Part shown: positions 6,339-11,664 of the stretch, in pieces
Position numbering within the stretch: position 1 is the first letter of the stretch
Layout: the number at the start of each line of letters is the position of its first letter
Source: Solirubrobacterales bacterium
Lineage (GTDB): Bacteria; Actinomycetota; Thermoleophilia; Solirubrobacterales; 70-9
Direction: 5' to 3'
Length of the DNA: 11,664 bases
Assembly (NCBI GenBank): GCA_030152505.1
Contig: JASLJO010000298.1
Location: forward strand, 1-11,664
Program-made: the position numbers and the translations under genes
The notes under the pieces: model-generated
What the model saw: the letters and a program-made list of their open reading frames with translations, nothing else
Database searches by the model: none
What the model was told of the DNA's origin: nothing

Positions 6339-7360
6339 GCCGGGACGGGCGGGCGGCTGCCGGCAAAGGCGTCGTAGGAGAGGTAGTCGGGATAGGGCAG
6401 AGCCGCGGCGAAGCGGGCGGCGGAGGCGATCATCGCGGCGTTGTCGGTGCAGAGTCGCAGGGGTACGAGCTTCAATCGCAGGCCGCGCTCCTCGCACAGC
6501 GCGGCGACCGACTCGCGCAGCGGCCCGTTGGCGGCGACACCGCCACCCAGCGCGACCGCCTTCCACTCCCCGCGCTTCAGCGCACGCCTGAGTTTCGACG
6601 TCAGCTGCCCCACGGCCGCTGCCTGGAAGCTCGCCGCCAGGTCCGCCCGCCGCTCCGCCACCGCCTCGGGGCCGAGGTCGCGGCAGAGATAGACGAGTGC
6701 CGTCTTCAGGCCGCTGAAGCTGAAATCGAGTCCCGGGTCGCGCGCCATCGCAACCGGCAGCGGGAAGGCCTCCGGATCGCCCTGCTCGGCCAGCCGCTGC
6801 AGCGCCGGGCCGCCGGGAAAGCCGAGGCCGAGCAGGCGGGCGACCTTGTCGAAGGCCTCGCCGGCGGCGTCGTCGAGCGTCTGTCCCAGGACCTCGTAGC
6901 TGGCGCGGTCGCGCACGCTGGCCAGCAGCGTATGGCCGCCGCTGGCCACCAGGCAGAGGAATGGCGGCTCGAGCGGCTCGGGGGCGAGGAAGTTGGCGGC
7001 GACATGGCCCTGCAGGTGGTCGACTGGAATCAGCGGCAGCCGGCGCGGCGCGGCGAGCGCCTTGGCGGTGCTGAGGCCGACCAGCAGCGCACCGATCAAC
7101 CCCGGCCCGGCGGTGACGGCGATCGCGTCGATGTCGTCGTAAGAGACCCCGGCTGCGCCCAAAGCCGATTCCACGACCGGCACCGTCAGCTCGAGGTGAT
7201 GGCGAGACGCAACCTCCGGGACGATCCCGCCAAACTCGGCATGCGCCTCGTCCTGCGAGGAGATCACGTTGGAGAGAATGCGCGAGCCGTCGACGACCGC
7301 CGCGCAGGTGTCGTCGCAGGAGGTCTCTACGGCCAGGATCAGCGGCGTCAATCTAGCCAC
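6335..7360 (-). CDS. tsaD: tRNA N6-threonylcarbamoyladenosine transferase TsaD
   Basis: TsaD transfers the threonylcarbamoyl group from TC-AMP to A37 of ANN-decoding tRNAs, working with TsaB and TsaE. The 341-residue protein has the ASKHA fold and family motifs: VETSCDDT at 11-18, GGIVPEVASRHH at 44-55, AGPGLIGALLVG at 84-95, the metal site H115-LQG-H119, SGGH at 140-143, DFSFSGLKT at 212-220, LGGGVAANG at 271-279 and CTDNAAM at 304-310 with the metal ligand D306. The residue between the two His ligands is Gln rather than the Glu of E. coli (HMEGH), but this position is not a ligand. The start is GTG at 7360, overlapping the end of rimI by 13 nt; TTG at 7351 is a weaker alternative. Its stop overlaps the next start as ATGA. 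Length is normal for the family. Confidence 0.96.
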   Translation of the reverse strand: MARLTPLILAVETSCDDTCAAVVDGSRILSNVISSQDEAHAEFGGIVPEVASRHHLELTVPVVESALGAAGVSYDDIDAIAVTAGPGLIGALLVGLSTAKALAAPRRLPLIPVDHLQGHVAANFLAPEPLEPPFLCLVASGGHTLLASVRDRASYEVLGQTLDDAAGEAFDKVARLLGLGFPGGPALQRLAEQGDPEAFPLPVAMARDPGLDFSFSGLKTALVYLCRDLGPEAVAERRADLAASFQAAAVGQLTSKLRRALKRGEWKAVALGGGVAANGPLRESVAALCEERGLRLKLVPLRLCTDNAAMIASAARFAAALPYPDYLSYDAFAGSRPPVPA

Positions 7361-7833
7361 ATGATCAGGGCGTCCTCGCCATTGTCCTGGTAATAGCGTG
7401 GCCGCACGCCGGCCGAGCGGAAGCCGAGCTTCTCGTACATCGCGATCGCATCGCGGTTGGAGATCCGCACCTCGAGCGTCAGGGGAAGCTCGTCCCCGGC
7501 CTCGGCGATCAGGCGGGAGATCAGGCTGCTGGCGACGCCGCGGCGGCGACGCTCGGGGGCGACGGCGACGTTCATCACGTGCCAGACGCGGTCGTAGCGC
7601 GAGCAGACGAGGTAGCCGAGCAGCTCGTCACCGGCTGTAGCCGCCAGGCAGATGCCGGAGGGCTTGGAGAGCTCGAGCACGAACATCGCCAGCGACCAGG
7701 GTGCCGGGAAGGAGCGGCGCTCGATCGAGATCACCGCCGGCAGGTCGCTGTAGGCGAGCCGACGCACCGGCGGATCGCCGCTCAGCTCACTCGGCTGCTT
7801 GGAGAGGGTCTCGCTCACGCCACCGTTGTGCAT
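7348..7833 (-). CDS. rimI: Ribosomal protein S18-alanine N-acetyltransferase RimI (GNAT family)
   Basis: RimI transfers acetyl from acetyl-CoA to the N-terminal alanine of ribosomal protein S18. The 161-residue reading has RSFPAPWS at 40-47, the acetyl-CoA loop RRRRGVASSL at 95-104, and the RimI-type C-terminal half from LEVRISNRDAIAMYEKLGF (120-138) through GVRPRYYQDNGEDALIM. YY 147-148 and E153-D154 are typical of the family. The start is uncertain. ATG 7833 gives a 47-nt overlap with tsaB; GTG 7818 and GTG 7767 are also in frame. The family similarity begins only at VRRLAYSDLPAV (residue 23, encoded by GTG 7767), which would give 139 residues and a 19-nt gap from tsaB. Its position between tsaB and tsaD is common in bacteria. 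Confidence 0.93.
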   Translation of the reverse strand: MHNGGVSETLSKQPSELSGDPPVRRLAYSDLPAVISIERRSFPAPWSLAMFVLELSKPSGICLAATAGDELLGYLVCSRYDRVWHVMNVAVAPERRRRGVASSLISRLIAEAGDELPLTLEVRISNRDAIAMYEKLGFRSAGVRPRYYQDNGEDALIMWLD

Positions 7834-8452
7834 CGGGGGGCCTCAGGTAGATCGGGGCGATCGATCCCGGCTCGTCCTCGTCCCGCCCACTCGCCTCCAG
7901 GGCACAGACATGCCGCGCGGCGACGCGATGGACGGGGTCGGCGTCGTCCGGTATGTCGACCGCCTGACTCGTCAACTGCTGCCGAAATCGTACCGCGCCC
8001 GATCCGCCGCACAGCGCCCTCTCCGGCAGCGCGGCGATCTTCTCGGCCAGTTCCTCCGGGGAGCTCAGCCCGGGGCCCCAGGCGAGCTCGCCGCCCGCCC
8101 CGTAGAGCGCCGCCGCGACCTCGCCACGGCGCGCGTCGAGGACCGCGAGTCGGGGCCGCGCCCCCGCCGCCTCACCGAGTCCGCGGGCCAGGGCGGCGAG
8201 GGTGCCGACGCCGCTCAGCGGCAGGCCGCAGCTCGACCCCAGCGCCCGCGCGGTGGCGATGCCGACCCGCAGACCGGTGAAGGAGCCCGGGCCGACGCCG
8301 ACCGCGATCCGGCCGACGGATTCCCAACCGCCGGCCGCCGCAACGGCACGCTCGACCTCGCCCAGCAGGGCCGTCGTGTGCTGCGGACCGCCCTTCTCGG
8401 AGAGGCCGAGCAGCGCCTCGTAGAGCACCGCGTCGCCGCGCACGGCGGCCAC
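7787..8452 (-). CDS. tsaB: tRNA t6A biosynthesis protein TsaB; true start lies upstream and is not canonical
   Basis: TsaB is the inactive TsaD paralogue that scaffolds the TsaB-TsaD-TsaE complex for t6A37 formation. Seen here are the conserved GVGPGSFTGLRVGIATARAL (about 52-71), LAVLDARRGEVAAALY (about 102-117) and the usual end PIYLRPPDAQ. The first standard start in the frame is GTG 8452. However, codons upstream to 8488 encode VVGFDTATADTAVA, which is the canonical TsaB N-terminal strand (IxAxDTATxxTxVA) needed for the fold. Between GTG 8452 and the in-frame TGA at 8587-8585 there is no ATG, GTG or TTG. The protein therefore probably starts at an unusual codon between about 8483 and 8524 (ATA at 8524 is one possibility), or the sequence has an error. 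The span given is the conservative one; the real gene likely reaches at least 8488. It overlaps rimI at its 3' end. Confidence 0.9.
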   Translation of the reverse strand: MAAVRGDAVLYEALLGLSEKGGPQHTTALLGEVERAVAAAGGWESVGRIAVGVGPGSFTGLRVGIATARALGSSCGLPLSGVGTLAALARGLGEAAGARPRLAVLDARRGEVAAALYGAGGELAWGPGLSSPEELAEKIAALPERALCGGSGAVRFRQQLTSQAVDIPDDADPVHRVAARHVCALEASGRDEDEPGSIAPIYLRPPDAQRWRERDPLQAAE

Positions 8453-8513
8453 AGCGGTGTCGGCGGTGGCGGTGTCGAAGCCGACGACCGCCGACTCAGC
8501 TCTGTCTGCGGCG

Positions 8514-8906
8514 TCAGCGCTTATGGCTGCGCTGGGGGACGAAGAAGTTGAAAACGCCGACCCGCTTGCCCTGCACGAACCACGTCACCCGATGCTCCCC
8601 GACGATGTTGGAAGTGATCTTGTTGACGTAGAGCGTGCCCTGTTTCGCTTCCTGTTTGGGCGCGCAGAGGTTTTTCTTGGTCGGGAACTTGACGCAGACC
8701 GTGTAAAAGACGTCGGCCTGATTGCTGCGGAAGAAGGCGCCCTTCTTGCGCGGCTTCTGGCAGATGTGCGACGGCTTTGCGTTTTTGGAGAGACCACAGG
8801 CGACGTAGTGCTTGAACGCGGCACCGCTCGCCGCCGCGGGAACGGTGGCAGCCAACAGCGCGATCCCCAATGCGATCGCCGTTACCGTCGTCCTCAGTCC
8901 CTTCAT
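8514..8906 (-). CDS. Small secreted, lysine-rich protein of unknown function
   Basis: A 130-residue protein I do not recognise. It has a clear signal peptide: positively charged start (MKGLR), hydrophobic core at about 7-22, and small residues with likely cleavage near ASGAA (26-30). The mature part of about 100 residues is basic, with roughly 14 lysines, and has four cysteines (37, 49, 71, 81) that could form two disulfides outside the membrane. The C-terminal part alternates strand-like residues (TLYVNKITSN, HRVTWFVQGKRVGVFNFFV), suggesting a small beta-sandwich. The start is ATG 8906, with AGGGGGAT 8 nt upstream. That it is real rests on the signal peptide, the Shine-Dalgarno and its fit in the gene row. 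Its codons are more A/T-rich than its neighbours', so it may have been acquired. A 70-nt gap separates it from tsaE. Its end lies just ahead of, or inside, the 5' end of tsaB, so translation may be coupled. Confidence 0.72.
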   Translation of the reverse strand: MKGLRTTVTAIALGIALLAATVPAAASGAAFKHYVACGLSKNAKPSHICQKPRKKGAFFRSNQADVFYTVCVKFPTKKNLCAPKQEAKQGTLYVNKITSNIVGEHRVTWFVQGKRVGVFNFFVPQRSHKR

Positions 8907-8976
8907 TTGACGAGATCCCCCTTCGGTTTGCGTACGCGGGCGATGCTACAGGGCGGCATCCCCCTCCGAAACACGC

Positions 8977-9420
8977 CTATATGCGGGCCGATGCGCTGCC
9001 CCACTCGATTCTCCTCCGGCTCTCGTCGACGTGCTCGACGCGCACCGCCGTAACGCGATGGCCGGCGAGCCCCGGTGCGGCGATCGCCGGCCACTCGATG
9101 AAGGTGACCGAGCTGGCGTCGAGGTAGTCGTCGAGCAGCGCCGGGTCCTCGGCCTCGAGCCCGTCGAGGCGGTAGAGGTCGAGGTGGGAGACCGACAGCC
9201 GCCCCTCGTAGCGCTGGCCGATCGTGAAGGTCGGCGAGGTGACCGGACCCGCGACTCCGAGCGCACGGCAGGCGCCGCGGATCAGCGTCGTCTTGCCGGT
9301 CCCCAGCTCGCCGCTGACGACGACGACGTCACCCGGACCGAGCGCGGCCGCGAGCCGAGCCCCCACCGCTTCGGTCTCCCCGGCCGAGCTGCTCTCGACG
9401 GCTCCCATCTCGCCACTCAA
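8977..9420 (-). CDS. tsaE: tRNA t6A biosynthesis ATPase TsaE
   Basis: TsaE is a small P-loop ATPase that drives turnover of the TsaB-TsaD complex in t6A37 synthesis. The 147-residue protein has a Walker A motif GELGTGKTT at 37-45, the switch-like TSPTFTIGQRYEG at 61-73, HLDLYRL at 79-85 and the Walker B-type IEWP at 108-111, all in family order. Length is normal. The longest start is TTG 9420, which overlaps the upstream glycosylase stop as TTGA. ATG 9408 (143 residues, 8-nt gap) is equally possible, and no conserved residue is lost by it. Downstream there is a 70-nt gap before the secreted-protein gene, after which tsaB follows. Confidence 0.94.
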   Translation of the reverse strand: MSGEMGAVESSSAGETEAVGARLAAALGPGDVVVVSGELGTGKTTLIRGACRALGVAGPVTSPTFTIGQRYEGRLSVSHLDLYRLDGLEAEDPALLDDYLDASSVTFIEWPAIAAPGLAGHRVTAVRVEHVDESRRRIEWGSASARI

Positions 9421-10094
9421 CCGAAGAAGTCGAGCTGATCCGCAGAGGGCCGCGGCGACTCGGAGACCGGCTCCTCCTCGATCTCCTCTTCCGGCTGCTC
9501 CGCGCCGGCCGGCGGCGGTCCGGCGAGAAGCTGAGGCAGCAGGTCGAAGTCGGCCCGCAGTTGCTCCTTGACCGCCGGCGTGCGCAGCGCCGCCGCCGGG
9601 TGGAAGAGCGGCAGCAGGAAGACCGTGCGGCCGCCGAGCTCGTGAACCTGCGGCGTCCCCCGCACGCGCGTGATCCCGGCCGGATTGCCACTGAGCAGCT
9701 TGGTGGCGAAGTTGCCCAGGGTGCAGACGACGCGCGGCTCGATCAGCCGCACCTGCTCGAAGAGATAGGGCCGGCAGGCCTCGATCTCCTGCGGCTGGGG
9801 ATCGCGGTTGCCGGGCGGGCGGCTCTTCAGCACGTTGGCGATGAAGACGTCCTCGCGTGAGAGCCCCACCTCTTCCAGCATCTGGTTGAGCAGCTGGCCG
9901 GCGCGACCGACGAAGGGCAGTCCCTGGCGATCCTCTTCGGCGCCGGGTGCCTCGCCGACGAACATGACCTCAGCGTCTGCGTCTCCGGCGCCGAACACCG
10001 CCTTGGTCCGCGTCTCGTGAAGCGGGCACCGCGTGCACGCCTGTACTTCCTTGTAGAGGTCGACCAGCTTGGCGCGCCGCTCCTCGGCCGTCAT
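9417..10094 (-). CDS. Family 4 uracil-DNA glycosylase (4Fe-4S)
   Basis: This enzyme removes uracil from DNA at the first step of base excision repair. The 225-residue protein shows the family 4 motifs: GEAPG at 47-51 followed by EEDRQGLPFVGRAGQ, NVLKSRPPGNRDP at 87-99, and the catalytic-region HPAAAL at 165-170. Four cysteines, C20, C23, C107 and C124, have the spacing of the 4Fe-4S cluster ligands. The catalytic fold ends near residue 190. After it comes an acidic, proline-rich tail (about 191-219) ending in QLDFFG, which resembles bacterial sliding-clamp binding peptides. The start is ATG 10094, 27 nt after panB, with no strong Shine-Dalgarno. The stop overlaps the TTG of tsaE. No functional link to panB or tsaE is implied by the order. 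Confidence 0.95.
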   Translation of the reverse strand: MTAEERRAKLVDLYKEVQACTRCPLHETRTKAVFGAGDADAEVMFVGEAPGAEEDRQGLPFVGRAGQLLNQMLEEVGLSREDVFIANVLKSRPPGNRDPQPQEIEACRPYLFEQVRLIEPRVVCTLGNFATKLLSGNPAGITRVRGTPQVHELGGRTVFLLPLFHPAAALRTPAVKEQLRADFDLLPQLLAGPPPAGAEQPEEEIEEEPVSESPRPSADQLDFFG

Positions 10095-10121
10095 CGCCGC
10101 AATGCTAACCGCGGCCGAGCC

Positions 10122-11024
10122 CTAGGGCAGGGGCTCCCAATCCCAGGATGCCTTGGAGCCGATGCCGTCCTTCTGTTCGAGGTAATGCCGAAATTCGGCC
10201 AGCTCCGCTGGCTCGATCCCGTAGACGTGCTCGGCGGCGGGGAAGCGGTGCGAGCGCACCTCCTCCGTATAGCAACCGACGCCCTCGACCATCGCCGCGT
10301 GGATCTCGGCATAGCGCTTGACGAATTTGGGCGAACGGCCCGTGGTGATCCCGAGCAGGTCGTGGTAGACGAGCACCTGGCCGGCCGTTGCCGGGCCGGC
10401 GCCGATGCCGATCGCCGGAATCTCCAGCCGCGCTGCGATTTCCTCGGCGATCGCGGCCGGGACCGCCTCGAAGACGACCGCGAAGCAGCCGACCGATTGC
10501 AGCGCGAGAGCGTCCTCGAGCAACTGGATCGCTCCCTGCGCGGTCTTGCCCTGCGTCTTGTAGCCACCCAGGGCGGTCGCGGTCTGCGGGGTGAGGCCGA
10601 CGTGCCCCATCACCGGGATGCCAGCGCGGACGATCGCCCGCGCGCGCTCGACCGAGGTTCCCCCCGCCTCCAGCTTCACCACCTGGCAGCCGGTCTCCTT
10701 GACCAGCCGCTGGGCGCTCTGCACGGCCAGCTCGTTGCTCGCCTCGTAGCTGCCCATCGGCATGTCGCCGACCATCAGCGCCGTCCGCGTGCCACGCCGG
10801 ACGGCTTTGCCGAGCATGATCATCTCCTCCATGGAGACCGGCTCGGTGCCGGGGTAGCCGAGCACGACCATCGCCGCCGTGTCGCCGACGAGGACGAGGT
10901 CGACGCCGGCCTCCTCGGCAACCCGCGCCGAGGGGTAGTCGTAGGCGGTGACCATGACGATCGGCTCACCCGCCGCCTTCATCTCGGCCAGGCGGGGGAG
11001 GGTGACCGGCCTACGCTCGCTCAT
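10122..11024 (-). CDS. panB: 3-methyl-2-oxobutanoate hydroxymethyltransferase
   Basis: PanB makes ketopantoate from alpha-ketoisovalerate and 5,10-methylene-tetrahydrofolate, the first committed step of pantothenate (vitamin B5) synthesis. The 300-residue TIM-barrel protein shows TAYDYPSA at 26-33, VGD at 46-48 (Mg ligand D48), VGDMP at 85-89 (D87), VKLE at 116-119 (K117, E119), GHVGLTPQ at 140-147 and the catalytic-type Glu in FEAVP (E186). The loop after the first Asp reads GDTAAMVVLGY where many members have GDSLGMVVLGY, which is a mild variation. The length is slightly above the usual 260-280 because of a longer C-terminal tail. The start ATG 11024 overlaps the panD stop as ATGA, so the two genes are translationally coupled. 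Confidence 0.97.
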   Translation of the reverse strand: MSERRPVTLPRLAEMKAAGEPIVMVTAYDYPSARVAEEAGVDLVLVGDTAAMVVLGYPGTEPVSMEEMIMLGKAVRRGTRTALMVGDMPMGSYEASNELAVQSAQRLVKETGCQVVKLEAGGTSVERARAIVRAGIPVMGHVGLTPQTATALGGYKTQGKTAQGAIQLLEDALALQSVGCFAVVFEAVPAAIAEEIAARLEIPAIGIGAGPATAGQVLVYHDLLGITTGRSPKFVKRYAEIHAAMVEGVGCYTEEVRSHRFPAAEHVYGIEPAELAEFRHYLEQKDGIGSKASWDWEPLP

Positions 11025-11416
11025 GCGACCACCTGTGGCGAAAGCAGCACCTCCGGGTGGCTGTCCACGGCGACCGCGGCGTTGTCGTCGTCGACGTGGA
11101 CCACGACCGGCGAGTAGGTCTCCATGTCGCGCTCGTCGTAGGCACCGAAGGAGGCGACGATGATCTTGTGACCGGGGCGGGTCAGGTGGGCGGCGGCGCC
11201 GTTGACCTGCATCGTCCCCGAACCGGGCTCGCCGTCGATCACGTAGGTGACGAAGCGGGCGCCGTTGTCGATGTCCCAGACGTGGACCTGCTCGTTGGTG
11301 ATCAGGTCGGCGCTCGCCATCAGCTCGGTGTCGACGGTGATGCTGCCGATGTAGTCCACATCGCAGTCGGTCACCGTCGCCCGGTGGATCTTCGACTTCA
11401 ACATCTGCCTCTGCAT
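11021..11416 (-). CDS. panD: Aspartate 1-decarboxylase proenzyme
   Basis: PanD makes beta-alanine from L-aspartate for pantothenate. It is a pyruvoyl enzyme: the chain cuts itself between Gly24 and Ser25, visible as YIGSITVD, and the Ser becomes the pyruvoyl group. MLKSKIHRATVT at 5-16, W47-D48 and R54-Y58 (NGARFVTYVIDGEPGSG) are the family's substrate-binding segments, with K9 and Y58 prominent. The length of 131 residues is normal. The start ATG 11416 has AGAGGA 4 nt upstream; ATG 11404 is an alternative that drops four residues. It lies 28 nt after panC and overlaps panB by 4 nt. Confidence 0.97.
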   Translation of the reverse strand: MQRQMLKSKIHRATVTDCDVDYIGSITVDTELMASADLITNEQVHVWDIDNGARFVTYVIDGEPGSGTMQVNGAAAHLTRPGHKIIVASFGAYDERDMETYSPVVVHVDDDNAAVAVDSHPEVLLSPQVVA

Positions 11417-11444
11417 TGGGTCCTCTTCTCGCTTGTTCCGCGTG

Positions 11445-11664
11445 TCAGGTCTCGGTCCGAAGGGGATGGATGAGGACGTTGTCGATCAGCCGCGCGTCCC
11501 CGACCCGCGCGGCGACCGCGACCAGCACGGCCTTCCCGTTCAGCTCGGCGACGGGCCCCAGGTCGTCAGGGTCCCGGGCCTCCAGGTATTCGGGGGTGAC
11601 CCCCGCGGCGGCCAGCTCCCGGCGGGCGGCGTCCATCCCGGCCTCCAGCGAGTCCTCCCGGGCC
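11445..11664 (-). CDS. panC: Pantothenate synthetase, C-terminal part (cut by window edge)
   Basis: The open frame runs in from the window edge and stops at 11445; the ATG at 11636 is internal. About 72 residues are visible: EAGMDAARRELAAAGV, then PEYLEARDPDDLGPV, then a stretch ending ARVGDARLIDNVLIHPLRTET. The pattern YLE(A/V)RDP-DL followed by LVA-ARVG-(T/A)RLIDN is the C-terminal end of PanC, which joins pantoate and beta-alanine using ATP. The catalytic N-terminal part lies outside the window. panD follows 28 nt later, so panC-panD-panB form one operon supplying all but the ketopantoate reductase step. Confidence 0.9.
   Translation of the reverse strand, partial: AREDSLEAGMDAARRELAAAGVTPEYLEARDPDDLGPVAELNGKAVLVAVAARVGDARLIDNVLIHPLRTET

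Noticed and set aside
6339..6566. N-terminal extension of the glutaredoxin-like frame up to 6566.
   Set aside because: It lies wholly inside tsaD in another frame and is Arg/Ala-rich; the ATG at 6338 with the ATGA overlap and the immediate thioredoxin-fold strand is far better.
8457..9053. A 198-codon plus-strand frame opposite the secreted-protein gene.
   Set aside because: No domain, signal or Shine-Dalgarno. The minus-strand frame there has a signal peptide, a good ribosome site and fits the gene order.
10017..11117. A 366-codon plus-strand frame opposite panB.
   Set aside because: It mirrors panB, has no recognisable domain and is biased towards Arg, Asp, His and Gly like other shadow frames.
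1..11664. tRNA, rRNA, CRISPR array, riboswitch or phage genes.
   Set aside because: Reading both strands I saw no regularly spaced direct repeats, no rRNA-like or tRNA-like cloverleaf segments, and no gap large enough to hold a riboswitch other than the inverted-repeat region, which matches no class I recognise.

Overview
The window is a gene-dense, GC-rich chromosomal segment in which every supported gene lies on the minus strand, so transcription runs from position 11664 down to 1. The GC bias, the Rex repressor, GTG/TTG start codons and the gene content suggest an actinobacterium-like organism, possibly of the Thermoleophilia/Solirubrobacterales type. That placement is inference from overall character; no marker gene here proves it. 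No rRNA, tRNA, CRISPR array, transposase or phage gene was seen.

Following transcription, the window opens with a pantothenate block: the 3' end of panC, then panD and panB. Next come a family 4 (Fe-S) uracil-DNA glycosylase and tsaE. A small secreted Lys/Cys-containing protein sits between tsaE and tsaB, followed by rimI and tsaD. tsaE, tsaB and tsaD are three of the four core bacterial genes for the tRNA t6A37 modification (TsaC is not here), and rimI acetylates ribosomal protein S18. After tsaD come a CxxC glutaredoxin-like protein, the NADH/NAD+-sensing repressor Rex, and a YbdK/GCS2-type carboxylate-amine ligase, which form a small redox/thiol group. From panC to this ligase the largest gap is 70 nt and most junctions overlap or nearly touch, so long polycistronic messages are likely.

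After a 72-nt gap with a weak promoter candidate comes hppA, a membrane H+-translocating pyrophosphatase with the K+-independent residue signature. The 195-nt gap after hppA holds a striking nested inverted repeat (1948-2067) whose two outer arms can pair with each other or each fold into its own hairpin. Beyond it lie an FMN-dependent alpha-hydroxy-acid oxidase/dehydrogenase and, 24 nt later, an APC-family permease cut by the window edge.

The most notable points are the nested inverted repeat after hppA, the absence of any ATG/GTG/TTG codon in frame ahead of the conserved TsaB N-terminus, a C-terminal QLDFFG peptide on the uracil-DNA glycosylase that resembles a sliding-clamp binding motif, and the uncharacterised secreted protein inside the t6A cluster. 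No entirely new multi-gene system is evident.
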